From Chrysemys picta bellii (taxonomy: Eukaryota > Chordata > Testudines > Emydidae), in contig NC_088792.1 in assembly GCF_011386835.1 (NCBI RefSeq), positions 60,268,081 to 60,332,080 on the forward strand: a stretch of 64,000 nucleotides of DNA, written 5' to 3'. Position 1 is the first letter of the stretch; each line of letters opens with the position of its first letter. Positions 12,060 through 22,103 of the stretch are shown in pieces. The notes below the pieces were generated by a model. It saw only the letters and a program-made list of their open reading frames with translations, did no database searches and was not told the origin of the DNA. The translations under genes and the position numbers were made by a program.

Positions 12060-13083
12060 GTGGTGAGGAGAGGACATGTTCAGCTCCAGTTCAGCACGTC
12101 CTCCTTGAGAGTAGATGGCTCTCCACTCGCTGCTCCTACATGGCGAAGTGGTCTCGTTTTGCTAGGTGGACAACTGACCAAGGTGTATCCCCAACGGTCG
12201 CCCCGATCCAACTTATCCTTGATTACCTCCTCCGCCTGAGGGCCCAGAGCCTGGCACCCTCGTCAGTCAGGGTGCATCTGGCAGCCATATCGGCTTTCCA
12301 TCCCCCAGTGCAAGAACACACGGTGTTCTCCCATACTATGACCGGCCGGTTCCTTAAGGGCTTGGACTGCCTTTACCCATATTCTAAGCCCCTGGTCCCA
12401 CAGTGGGACCTGAATCTGGTGCTGGCTCGGCTTACGGGGCCCCTGTTTGAGCCGCTGTCCATGTTCTCCTGGTCTCACCTCTTATGGAAGGTGGCCTTCT
12501 TGGTTGCTATCAAGTCGGCCAGACGGGTCATGGAGCTCAGGGCCCTGACCTCCGAGACACTGTATACTGTGTTTCATAAGGACAAGGTCCAGCTCCGCCA
12601 CACCCTGCATTCCTCCCGAAGGTGGTCTCTGCCTACCACATGGGTCAGGACGTTTTTCTACCAGTCCTTTGCCCCAAACCTCACGTGACTAATGAGGAAA
12701 ACCGCCTCCACACGCTCGATGTGAGGCGGGCTCTGGCTGTCTACCTAGAGTGAACCAAGCCATTCAGAAAGTCCTCACAACTGTTTGATGCCTTGGCTGA
12801 GTGTGCGAGAGGCCAGCCAATTTCCACTCAGTGACTGTCCAACTGGATCACTTCACTCCTGTTATGAGCTGGCGGGTATTTCCTCGCCACCTATTGTTAA
12901 GGCACACTCGATGCAGGTGCAGGCCTCGTTGGCTGCCTTTGTGGCCCACCTCTCCATTCAGGACATCTGTAGGGCCGCCACGTGGTCTGCGATTCACACA
13001 TTCACCTCACACTATGCGATAGTTTCCCAAACCAGGGATGACGCTGGGTTCAGCAGGGCGGTACTCCATCCCAAGAACTTGTG
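12060..13083 (+). pseudogene. DIRS tyrosine recombinase, inactivated
   Basis: Two frames together cover a DIRS-type tyrosine recombinase, which integrates the circular cDNA. The first (to about 12687) has the N-terminal core and SARRVMELRAL, holding the first catalytic Arg. The second (about 12785-13083) has KAHSMQVQ, where the family has His-x-x-Arg, so the second Arg is replaced by Gln. It then has DICRAATWSAIHTFTSHY with the likely nucleophile Tyr. A stop at about 12686 and a frame change separate the halves. Confidence 0.8.
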
Positions 13084-13107
13084 AACTCCTACCCACCTCC
13101 AGCAGAT

Positions 13108-13243
13108 ACAGCTTGGAATCACCTACTGTGGAATACACATGAGCAATCACTCGAAGAAGAAAAGACAGTTACCATTTCCGTAACTGGTGTTCTTCGAGAT
13201 GTGTTGCTCATGTCTATTCCACATCCCGCCCTCCTTCCCCTCT
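13108..13243 (+). repeat. DIRS internal complementary region
   Basis: Between the recombinase frame and the right terminal repeat lies a segment complementary to the outermost part of the left end. It is immediately followed by a copy of the outermost part of the right end. In DIRS1 elements this region is the template for closing a circular DNA intermediate. Here the junction falls around 'cagttaccatttccgtaactg'. Confidence 0.8.
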
Positions 13244-13257
13244 GCCAGAGTTGTCTG

Positions 13258-13480
13258 GCAAGAAGGAACTGAGGGTGGTGGGGAGCACACAGCTCCCCTT
13301 ATACTGCGCCAGGCAAGTGCCACTCCAGAGGTTGGAGGGGGCACGCCACCACTCTGGGTACTGCTAGGAGAAAAACTTCTGCCACAGGTGCACATGGCGA
13401 GCATGCACACCTGCTGTGGAATAGACATGAGCAACACATCTCAAAGAACACTAGTTAAGGAAAAGGTAACTGTCTTTTTC
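13258..13480 (-). repeat. DIRS right inverted terminal repeat
   Basis: Reverse complement of the left terminal repeat with scattered substitutions. It extends outward a little further, ending 'aactgtcttttt' before the host sequence 'caacaggcatcc' that is also present in copy 2. Confidence 0.88.
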
Positions 13481-14280
13481 CAACAGGCATCCCTTCTCTG
13501 AGGAGCATAAAATATAATATAAGAAAAGACACTATGTATAGGATAACAAACAGTAGAAGGTGAAGGGGCAAGGAAAGATGAGGATTACAAAAGTAAGATC
13601 ACACGGGTACTCCATTTAGTTACATGCACATCTTGGTGTTTGAATTCAAAGGTGGCTTTTAAAGACAATACTCAGTATTTGTTATAATTGACTCACATAT
13701 TGGGGATCATTCATTCATTGTTCATTTACAAATCCTTTTCAGTTCACCCTTAAAAGGCCCTGGATGCTCCAACTGTGCTGACTGGGAAGGAAAGAGACAT
13801 TGCCTAAAATTAAAATAAAATGCCTGTGTTTGAAAAAGGGATGGTAGTGAAGTCATCACAATCTCATTCATCTCAAGTTGTCTAGCATCAACCCAAATCA
13901 AATGAGCAAAGTATGAGAAACTGTATTTAGTATTATGTGAAGCATGCTTTATCTTAGAAAAATAATGGTTTAGATTTTAAAATGATATATATTGTTCTAT
14001 TAACACATATTGAATCCTATGGATTTAGTTAACAGTTAATTAAGGCCCCCGATTTAATTCCCCATTAAGTTTGGGCATCTCTTCATTGGTTTTGATGGGA
14101 GTTGAATTGGGTCCCAAAAGAAGATATGTTTTCAGAGTGAACTTTAAATGAAGGAAACTGGATTGCTGATGCTATGACTTATGACTTTCTGCCTAACATA
14201 ATATTTTTCCAATTAACACTCCTGCTCAGTAAATTCCATGAGATAGATTTTCAAAAGCAGCTAAAGGATTTGGAAACAAA
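13481..14280. other. Spacer between duplication copies, no gene seen
   Basis: AT-rich sequence with no convincing frame, repeat ends or RNA signature. It may be the part of copy 2 whose counterpart in copy 1 lies to the left of the window. Confidence 0.5.
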
Positions 14281-14906
14281 GGTGCTTTTGAATATCTCCT
14301 TCCCAGTCCTTATTAACCAGGAGTAACTGTGTGGGACTTTGGCTCCTGCATTGCTTAGATGTTTTTGAAAATGTTACCAAGTCCCAGTGGAACTTGAGCT
14401 CCTACATTTCCTATTTTTTTGAAAATCTCCCCATGTATTTTAGTGAGCACCTGGGTGAGCAGGAACCCAGCTATCCTTTGGTTGCAGAGATGGGGCAAGG
14501 CTGAGACAACCAGAGAATACTCAGCATCAGGACATCTTCACTGCTACCTTGGACAGTGTCTGGGTGGCCTTCTAACATCATCCCCATGAGCAACAATGTC
14601 TCTGTGTGATTTATGAGATGGCAAGGCCTACTAAACTTAGTTTCTAACCATTGCAGCCTGGCTGCCCCAGGTATTGAATGGGGCTTGGGGAAAAGATTAG
14701 GTAGGTTGATGGAGTGATTTAGGTGAAAATCAGAGGCAAGTTTTATAGGGACCAAGGATATGAAAGAAGGATGGAACACCACATCGTATGAGTCAGCAAT
14801 GACATCACAGAACTCACAGATTCTCTAAACTGATATGTTTATTAAGAATTATGTATTCAGTGAGACATGGTACAGGAAGTATGCTCTGTTCCCTGGTAGG
14901 AAGTAT

Positions 14907-15097
14907 GGTCAAGCAGTTAGGGCATTAGCCTGGACCTCTACAGACAGGGATTCAATTCTCTGCTACACCAGAAACTTCCTGTCTCACCTTGGGCAAATCA
15001 CTTGGTCTCCCTGTGCTGCTGTTCCCCCTCTGTAAAATATGGATGACAGCACTTCCCCACCTCACAGGTGCATTGTGAGGATAAATGAATTAGACTC
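14907..15097 (+). repeat. MIR (CORE-SINE) fragment, copy 2
   Basis: Colinear with the MIR fragment at 1172-1360, with a few substitutions. It shares the 'cttgggcaa' and 'cagtt/gttcccc' landmarks of MIR. It was duplicated with the backbone rather than inserted independently. Confidence 0.7.
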
Positions 15098-15104
15098 ATA
15101 GACT

Positions 15105-15600
15105 TTAAGGCTAGAAGGACACATCATGACCATCTAGTATGACCTCCTGCACACTACAGGCCACAGAACCTCACCCACCCATTCCTGTAATAGACCCCGA
15201 ACCTCTGCTCAGTTACTGAAATCATAATTTAAAGACTTTGAGTTACAAAAGAATTCACCATTTACACTAGTTTAAACCTGCAAGTGACCCGTGCCCCAGG
15301 CTGCAGAGGAAGGCAAAAAAACGTAGGGTCTCTGCCAATCTGATTCAGGGGGAAATTCCTTCCTGACCCCAAATATCGCCATCAGTTAGACCCTGAGCAT
15401 ATGGGCAAGACCCAGCAGCCAGACACCTGGGAAAGAATTCTCTGTAGTAATTCAGAACTCTCTCCATCTAGTGTCCCATCACTAGCCGTTGGAGATATTT
15501 GCTTCTAGCAGTCGCAAATCGGCTACATGCCATTGTAGGCAGTCTCATACTATCCCCATTAAAGACTATGAGTGATCAGATGTAATGGTACATTGTATGT
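15105..15600 (-). mobile_element. Old CR1 LINE 3' fragment (copy 2)
   Basis: This is the uninterrupted equivalent of the split CR1 piece in copy 1, and it supplies the empty site of the hAT insertion. It is non-coding and carries small indels. Confidence 0.7.
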
Positions 15601-16313
15601 ACCTTAGATTGTGACAATGGCTCAGTAGTTCTGCATATGAGTGAAAGCAAAGCAATGTTGCTGTCCCACATTTCTAACTGGCTGTAGCCAAAAGCCTTTC
15701 AAAGCAACTATAGGCTGGAATTGAAGAACAATGGCAATCATTGGAGGCAGATTATCAGTGAGGTCTGTACACACCTCTCGAGCATATCTCATTGGCTTTA
15801 TGTAATGTATTGAGTCTACAAGTCTCACCCAATGAAGTTTCTCCTTCTTTTTTTGCCTTTCTAGAGTCAGATGTCCTTGCAGGCAAAACTCTCAGAGATG
15901 TAAATGCAAGAAAATTCCTATCAGTTAGAGAGCTTGATTCACTCTTGTATCAGTCACGTTTACACGGGTCTAACCCAGTAAAGCATATTGAGACCTCTGC
16001 TCCATGGTATTTTATGTGTATTTGCTACAAAACTGCACCATGTGGAGGTATCCCGTGCCCCCCACCCCCCACCCCACACACACAGACAGCGGAAGGTAGA
16101 ACAGTTGAGTCTGACCCTTCAGGAGAATTATCTTTACCTGGCTGAAATGATTTATCTTTTCACCTGCCACACCAGAATGTCTAGATAAAGTGCCGTGTAA
16201 AACGTTGTCTATAGTGTTCTGTCTGTAGTGTCATGTTGTCAGTAGTGTTGTATCTATTGTTTCCTGGCTCTGACTGCGATGCAGCATAGTGTTTGCAAAA
16301 CACTATGAAACCA

Positions 16314-16387
16314 AGGACAAAGAGTCCTGTGGCACCTTTGTCACTTTTTACAGATCCAGACTAACATGGCTACCCATCTGATACTTG
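16314..16387 (-). mobile_element. Short Penelope-like insertion, 74 bp, with 14-bp target duplication
   Basis: Flanked by an exact 14-bp duplication ACACTATGAAACCA (16300-16313 and 16388-16401). Copy 1 near 3850 has the single-site version. The insert combines two end pieces of a Penelope family: 'acaaagagtcctgtggcacc' and 'tccagactaacatggctacc'. It looks like a severely truncated insertion with an internal inversion, a habit of Penelope-like elements. Confidence 0.8.
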
Positions 16388-16555
16388 ACACTATGAAACC
16401 AATTGCTCTTGGAAATGAATTGCTCAAACAGTCTGTGTGGTGAATGCCAATGGTACGATGCCTATCGTAGCTGTGTCTCCTTAGGCACAAGTAATGACTG
16501 TGCATATGACTAGAGACCCTTATTTACAGAACTTTAAAAGCTGATGGTAAGGACT

Positions 16556-17253
16556 TGTAGCAGGGTGGCTATCCCACTTCTGCCAGGAAGGGTTTAACAC
16601 AACCCTGGCAGAGGGCTGCAGCTCTAAAAACCCTGGCTGATTGGGGGAAGTGGGTGCAGCTGGGCCACGCGTCAATCCGGCTTCAGCTGGTCTGTATAAA
16701 GAGGCTGGGAGCCAGGAGCTCAGCAGAATCTCTTTCTGCCTTCAGAGGGAGAAGGGCCTGGCTGCAGCAAGCTTGAGATGGTGTACCTGAGTGGAGCAGA
16801 GCTGAGGTGCTGTGGGGGCTTCAGCCTGGAAAGCCCCAGGCTGTGGCCTAGTAGAAGACCAAGGGGTACTAGGAGTTGCAGAGGACAGCCCAGTGCTAGG
16901 TCAAGGCAGCAGGTCCAAACCCTCCTTGCCTGTGATGAGTGGCCTATACTGCAGTCAGCTACAGGGAGCGGGGGCTAGTTGGTGACTGGCAGTGGCCTTA
17001 TTATGAGGCAAGGCAGGGATAGTGGGTGGGGGGGTTCCCCAGGGAGGGGAGATCCTAGTACTGAGGGGTGTACTGCCAGGGGGCAGCACCCTAGATATAA
17101 GGGCACAGGGGTCTGGGAGGGACATGGGGGGGGGGGGAGGGGCAGAGGATAGGTGGACTGCTGGCCTGCAGAGTGCATTCCAGAGGCTGGATTGAGCTAA
17201 TTCCCAGAAATCACCAGCAGGAGGTGCTGCAGGGGTGAGTCTGCCCCTCTACA
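16556..17253 (+). repeat. Left LTR (698 bp)
   Basis: Matches the right LTR along its whole length with point differences and small indels. 'tctgtataaagaggctggga' near 16690 is a TATA-like box and a likely promoter. A possible primer site beginning TGG lies at 17259, five bases inside; I could not match it to a tRNA. Confidence 0.9.
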
Positions 17254-17477
17254 CATCATGGAGAATGCGGGCATAGCAGTCTGCCCTGACACAGGGGGCA
17301 AGGGCAAGGACTGTGGACTATTGCCCAGAGCAGAGCCTTGAGCAAACAGACGGTGGAGAAGAAAACATGAAGGACTATTATTGGAGAGCCTGTGTAGCCC
17401 GGCTTGCCGAGCAGCAAGCAGGGCTGCTTCAGCTGCTGCAGGGGAGGGCACATGGACCTTGACGGGGGCCAGGCACC

Positions 17478-18053
17478 TTGGGCTGGAGGCCAGTGCTAGT
17501 GCCTAAAGACTGTTTTGCCTGTGGGCGATGGGGACACTTGAGAAGGGAGTGCCCCTACTGGACTGGAGCAAAGGGGCTCCACCTGGGACACGATGGACCT
17601 AGGAGAGAGCCCCCTGTGAAGCTAACAGGGGGGCTCCAAACTTGTTGGGCCTGTGAGGAGCCTGGGCACAGGAAGAGGGAGTACCCTCATGGAACTCCCA
17701 GGGCCCAGGCTAGCCCTGAGGTGGACAGGGGTGAGCACTGGATGTGCCTCCTGTGTCACAAGGGGTGCTGGGGAAAGCGGCCTGGCCCCCAGAGAAGGAG
17801 GGGGAGGCCGCAGGACCAGGCCATGTCTGAGACTGCCCCAAAGGAGGGGGTGATGATGACCAGGGCCCAAAAGAGGGGATTGTCAGGGGCAGGGAGACCC
17901 CAGACAAACCTGGGATCCCATGGGGGAGCTGAAAAGGCTACCATAGGAACCCAAACTCTGGAGGAAGGGAGCCAGCTGCTCCTTGCACTGGAGAGCGTGT
18001 GCAAGGAGAGGGACTCCCTGCATGCCCAGCTGAGAGGAATGCTGGGGCGTTAG
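17478..18053 (+). CDS. Gag-like protein with zinc knuckles, 191 aa
   Basis: This is the only frame in the element. Residues 12-25 form a perfect CCHC knuckle (CFACGRWGHLRREC; C-x2-C-x4-H-x4-C). A second knuckle at about 56-69 (CWACEEPGHRKREY) has Tyr in place of the last Cys. Such knuckles bind RNA in the nucleocapsid part of Gag of LTR retrotransposons and retroviruses. The C-terminus is charged with a short helix-prone end (LLLALESVCKERDSLHAQL). Upstream capsid and matrix parts are absent. It is either a truncated gag or a specialised small RNA-binding protein for a parasite element. The methionine start is uncertain. Confidence 0.65.
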   Translation: MGWRPVLVPKDCFACGRWGHLRRECPYWTGAKGLHLGHDGPRREPPVKLTGGLQTCWACEEPGHRKREYPHGTPRAQASPEVDRGEHWMCLLCHKGCWGKRPGPQRRRGRPQDQAMSETAPKEGVMMTRAQKRGLSGAGRPQTNLGSHGGAEKATIGTQTLEEGSQLLLALESVCKERDSLHAQLRGMLGR

Positions 18054-18097
18054 GGATAGGACTCCTGCCGGTGGAGGGGATCTTGAGGTGGTAAGTG

Positions 18098-18789
18098 TGT
18101 AGCGGGGTGGCTACCCTGCTCCTGCGGGGAAGGCTTAACACAGCCCTGGCAGAGGCCTGCAGCTCTAAAAACCCTAGCTGATTGGGGGAAGTGGCTGCAG
18201 GTGGGCCACGCCCAAATCAGGCTTCAGCTGGCCTGTATAAAGAGGCTGGGAGCCAGGAGCTCAGCAGTCTCTCTCTGCCTTCAGAGGGAGAAGGGCCTGG
18301 CTGTAGCAAGCTAGGGATAGAATACCTGAGTGGAGCAGGACTGGGGAAAGGCTGAGGAGCTGGGGGGCTCCAGCCTGGAAAGTCCCAGGCTGTGGCCTAG
18401 TAGAAGGCCAAGGGATACTGGGGGTTGCAGAGGGCAGCCCAGGGCTAGGTCAAGGCAGCAGGTCCAAACCCTCCTTGCCTGTGATGAGTGGCCTATACTG
18501 CAGTCAGCCCCAGGGAGCGGGGGCTAGTTGGTGACTGACAGTGGCTGTATTCTGAGCCGTGGTAGGGATAGTGGGTGGGGGTTCCCCAGGGAGGGGAGAT
18601 CCTAGTACTGAGGGGTGTACTGTCAGGGGGCAGCACCCTAGATACAAGGGCACTAGGGTCTGGGAAGGACCCGGGGGCCAGAGGACAGGCGGACCACTGG
18701 CCTGCAGAGGGTGCTCCAGAGGATGGCTTGAGCTAATTCCCAGAAGTCACTAGCAGGAGGCGCCGCAGGAGTGAGTCCACTCCTCTACA
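18098..18789 (+). repeat. Right LTR (692 bp)
   Basis: Second LTR of the element, starting TGTAGCGGGG and ending CCTCTACA. It also has the 'tataaagaggctggga' promoter-like box near 18236. The purine-rich stretch 'ggtggaggggatcttgagg' just upstream may act as polypurine tract. Confidence 0.9.
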
Positions 18790-19217
18790 GCATGAATATT
18801 TGAAGATGACCCTTACTCTGCGCTGGAATATTTCATTTTCATTTCCTCGCTAGAGCTGTGCCTATCTGATGTTACTTCATTTTTGCTCACCATTTGATGT
18901 CACAGAAAATAGGAAGGGCTAAGCAAACAAACTACAGAGCATTAAAAACATGTGTAATCTTATAGTAAATAACCTTTCATATGCTATACAAGGCATAACC
19001 TTTTGTTGGTTTGCTGGTATGATAAAGAAACAGTAAAAGTTTTCAACAGGCATCCATTCTCTGACAACAATATTAGACTCTTATGCTTTAGAAAGTGGAT
19101 TGGAGGTCTGTTTTCATACAATGAAATATTGAGCGCACCAACTGTTCTGCCCTTGGTATTTCAGGTTTGCTCTGCCCGGCACTGTTGGTATTTCATGTTA
19201 AGGATTTTATAATTAAA

Positions 19218-19577
19218 GGTATGCCCACCCTCAGTCGTTGCAGGGCTAAAAAACAAAAAGTGGTTTAGCATTCCTCTCTTCACCCTGGTCCACTCTGGGT
19301 GGTGGGGGACAGAGTTGCAGGTGGGTATACCCCCAGTTGTAAGAGGGTGGGGCAATTTAAAAAAAAAAAACCATAAAAATCCCCGCTCCAAGCACAAAAA
19401 ATCCTTGGTGCATACGCTCTCAGCCGTAGCATAACTAAGCGTAAAAGAAGAACTTAAGGTTTCTCGCTCTTCCTGGGAAGGGTTTTATATTTGGTGTACG
19501 AACCCTCGGTGGTAGTAGGCTGAGTAATACAGGGGAAGGCTTAGCGTTTCTCCCTTTGGTGCAGGCTGGGTTAACAT
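19218..19577 (+). repeat. Imperfect repeats in the ERV1 leader
   Basis: Three related stretches (near 19222, 19408 and 19495) share a pattern of 'cctcagt/cggt', 'ttagcgt/att' and 'ctctctt/ctcctttggt' followed by 'ctggg'. The matches are loose and read by eye. They could be a duplicated leader element or chance. Confidence 0.3.
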
Positions 19578-19596
19578 TGTAAGCCCCGGTGCTGGC

Positions 19597-20028
19597 ATGG
19601 GCAGCATAAAATCTCAAGTAACTAAAAAAACCTTAAAAGTTGTACTAACAAATTGTGACAACATGTTCACGAAACAGAAGGGTACAACTGCGGACTCGAA
19701 AGTCCTGCACTCGTGGGTGATGGCATCAACAATGGGTTGAATGGGTTCAAGGCTGGACGGATGGGCATTAGGGAGCTCAGACACGGGAGTCCTGCTGCTA
19801 GTCCCACTGCCTGGCCTGCTGGTGTCACAGGAGGCTGGTGGACTTGATGCCCGTGCCATGGAAGGGGCGACAAGAAGGGATGTGACTCTGTTGCCTCTTT
19901 CAGAGGCGGGGGGGGGGGGGGGTAAGAACCTCACCAAGGTGGGATACAATCCCTGGGGTTCCATGGCAAAGCTTCAAAAAAAGCGTGCATACTTGGCAAA
20001 ATTAGTTAAACCTGTATGCCAAGTATGA
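19597..20028 (+). pseudogene. ERV1 gag N-terminus (matrix-like), one in-frame stop
   Basis: The frame opens with MGSIKSQVTKK, with a Gly in position 2 as in myristoylated retroviral matrix proteins. It runs 47 codons to a TGA at 19738, then continues in the same frame to 20028. The TGA could come from a Trp codon by a single G-to-A change. A G run at about 19911 is an unstable point. No capsid homology can be recognised downstream. The call rests on position after the leader and the N-terminal shape. Confidence 0.45.
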
Positions 20029-21718
20029 GAGACAGAAGGGTAAAAACTTAGGGGCAGCTATGGGATTGATGTAAATTGCAGTGACTATGTGGTACCAAAT
20101 ATTGTCAAAATAAAAAAAAAAGTTGGGGAAAAGGGCAGAAGTGTGTACCCGGCAGCTAGTAAAAATTAAGCAACTAAAAGAGCAAATTACTAACCAGGCG
20201 GCAACCCAAGCCTGTGCTCATGAAAAGGGATGGTTCAACAACTACAACAACACAAAATTGGCCCCAAACAAGCAGGCAGGCAACAACAACAACAAAAAAT
20301 TAAAAACAGGTTGGAAGCCCAGAGGGCATAGTGGCAGGAGTAAGGAAAGGAGTAAGTGCAGACATGGAAAATTCAAATCCCTAAAATAGTACTTAAAATG
20401 GTAAAATCTAAGTTAAGTAAGGTATCATTTTAAAAAATAAGCAAGTAATTATAAAAAAAGGAATAAGTGAACTCTGCAAAGGCTAAAAAAACAAAAGCAG
20501 GGAAACTTTGTAAAAATATTTTTAAAAAAGTGTTATACAAAAATTCTTGGTTTCTTTGCAGCCATTCTGAAGAAAAATGAGCCCTTTTTCCAAAAAAAAA
20601 AAAAGTCTAAATAATCCAGGCAAAAAAACTATCCAACTAAAATAATTTAACTATAAATAATTTAGTCAGATTTGCTAAAAAAATATAAGGGGGGTTCTAT
20701 TAAAACTTAATTTCCCCAAATATATAAAAAATGTAATTTATATACAGATATATAAAAACAAAACAGTGTTAAAAAAATGTGCATTTTCCCCAGAACCTGT
20801 GCCGTGTATATTGTAGAAGGGGTTAAAAAAAATTGCAAACATACCATGCTACATAATTAAAATCCTATTCGGGCTCCAAAGAAGCCACAATAGGTTGTGT
20901 TTTCTTTTTCAAATTTTTGTAGGTTTTAAAAGCAAAAGTTAAAAGTAATCAAAACTCTGGTAAAAGTTAATGGTATCCCTTTTAAAACAAAGTCTCTAAG
21001 CTGCTAATGGCTTTGAATCCAAAAGCAAGCCAAAAAGCATCTGGGTTAATGCAAATTACCTAACTAATAAAGGTAAAAACCATTAAAACCTGGCCTGCCT
21101 ATAAAACAAACACAAAAAAATATGGGGGTAATTCCTCTGTTTTGCCTGCAATTAGCAAGGGTATTTAGAAAAATATATATATTTTAAGCAATAATCTGCC
21201 ACCCTCCAAGGGGTAAAAACATGTTCTTTTTGTCTTCAAAAAAGCTAATACCAGCAAAAAAGCAACCCAAAATACCATAAATCTACGGTCACAATAAAAA
21301 TTGTGTTTTGTGTTCTATGTTTTGTCTTGTGGTGTTTGTCTTGTTGCTAGCACTATTGTGTATTTAAAAAAAATACTGCAAAAAAACATCCTCAGGTAGT
21401 AAACACCATATTAGGGGAAATTGGTTTTAAAGCAAACATTATAAATACTGTATACATAAAGGTAATTAAAAATAAATTAAGCTCTCTGTCCCAGCTACAA
21501 AACAGCCTAATACAAAACCAAATAAAAATAAAAAAAACATACTGCTATAGCTATAAAATGTACTAAAATGCAAATACTTGCTTTGTCCACCTTAAAACAC
21601 AACATGTTTTGGGTAATATCAAAAAATACTAAGGTTTTAATATACTTGCTAAAGCAAATAAATAAATAAATAAATCACTGTCTAATACTTATCAATACAA
21701 ATAAATGCAGTGTGTTTC
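20029..21718. other. ERV1 interior, A-rich, unreadable
   Basis: Strongly A-rich with frequent TAA/TAG codons in every frame and many homopolymer A runs. A basic, Asn/Gln-rich 88-codon frame at 20123-20389 could be a nucleocapsid remnant but has no knuckle. No reverse transcriptase motif could be recognised. The sequence resumes after Harbinger A at 26565. Confidence 0.5.
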
Positions 21719-22103
21719 TAGGGCCTTGTCTACACTACGAGAGTAGTTCGATTTTACTTGCATCGAATTTTTGTAATCGATATTGCAAAGTCGAACGTGT
21801 GTGTCCACACTAAGGACAGTAATTCGACTTTGTGCGTCCACACTAACGGTGATAGCGTCGACATTCGAAGCGGTGCACTGTGGTCAGCTATCCCACAGTT
21901 CCCGCAGTCCCCTCTGCCCATTGGAATTCTGGGTGTAGCCGGCAATGCCTTCTGGGTAACAAAATGAGTCGAGGGTGCTTTTGGGAAACTGTCGTCATCC
22001 GTCCATCACTCCCGCCCTCCCTCCCTCCCTGAAAGCGCCGGCGGGAAAACAGTTCGCGCGCTTTTCCAGTCATTGACAGCGCGGACGCCACTGTACTCCG
22101 AGC

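Larger units (their letters stand above)
8000..13480 (+). mobile_element. DIRS1-like tyrosine-recombinase retrotransposon, full-length but decayed
   Basis: About 5.5 kb, with inverted terminal repeats (8000-8190 and 13258-13480), gag-like, RT/RNase H and tyrosine recombinase frames in DIRS order, and an internal region complementary to both outer ends. No target duplication is visible, as expected for this class. Copy 2 of the host duplication (around 19040) supplies the empty site. Several in-frame stops and catalytic substitutions show it is dead. Confidence 0.88.
1..13500 (+). repeat. Tandem duplication, copy 1 (interrupted)
   Basis: The backbone here (1-333, 886-1660, 2944-4110, 7885-8000, 13481-13500) matches 14281-19065 in order and orientation, with scattered substitutions. 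Stretches missing from copy 2 are later insertions in copy 1: Penelope (333-886), hAT (1661-2943), CR1 (4543-7825) and a DIRS1-like element (8000-13480). About 490 bp of flank around the CR1 (4110-4540 and 7830-7885) is also absent from copy 2, by loss there or gain here. The left end lies outside the window. Confidence 0.85.
16556..18789 (+). mobile_element. Short LTR retrotransposon keeping only a zinc-knuckle gag frame
   Basis: Two LTRs of 698 and 692 bp (16556-17253 and 18098-18789), both starting TGTAGC and ending CTACA, flank only 844 bp. Copy 1 of the host duplication lacks the element (around 4008). The interior has one gag-like frame and no protease, reverse transcriptase or integrase, so it must depend on another element. 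No exact target duplication is seen next to the LTRs. Confidence 0.9.
14281..19065 (+). repeat. Tandem duplication, copy 2 (interrupted)
   Basis: This is the direct second copy of the block at 1-13500. It keeps uninterrupted junctions where copy 1 carries the hAT and the DIRS1-like element. Conversely, it holds two insertions absent from copy 1: a 74-bp Penelope piece (16314-16387) and a two-LTR element (16556-18789). Homology with copy 1 fades just after the shared junction near 19044-19065. Confidence 0.85.
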
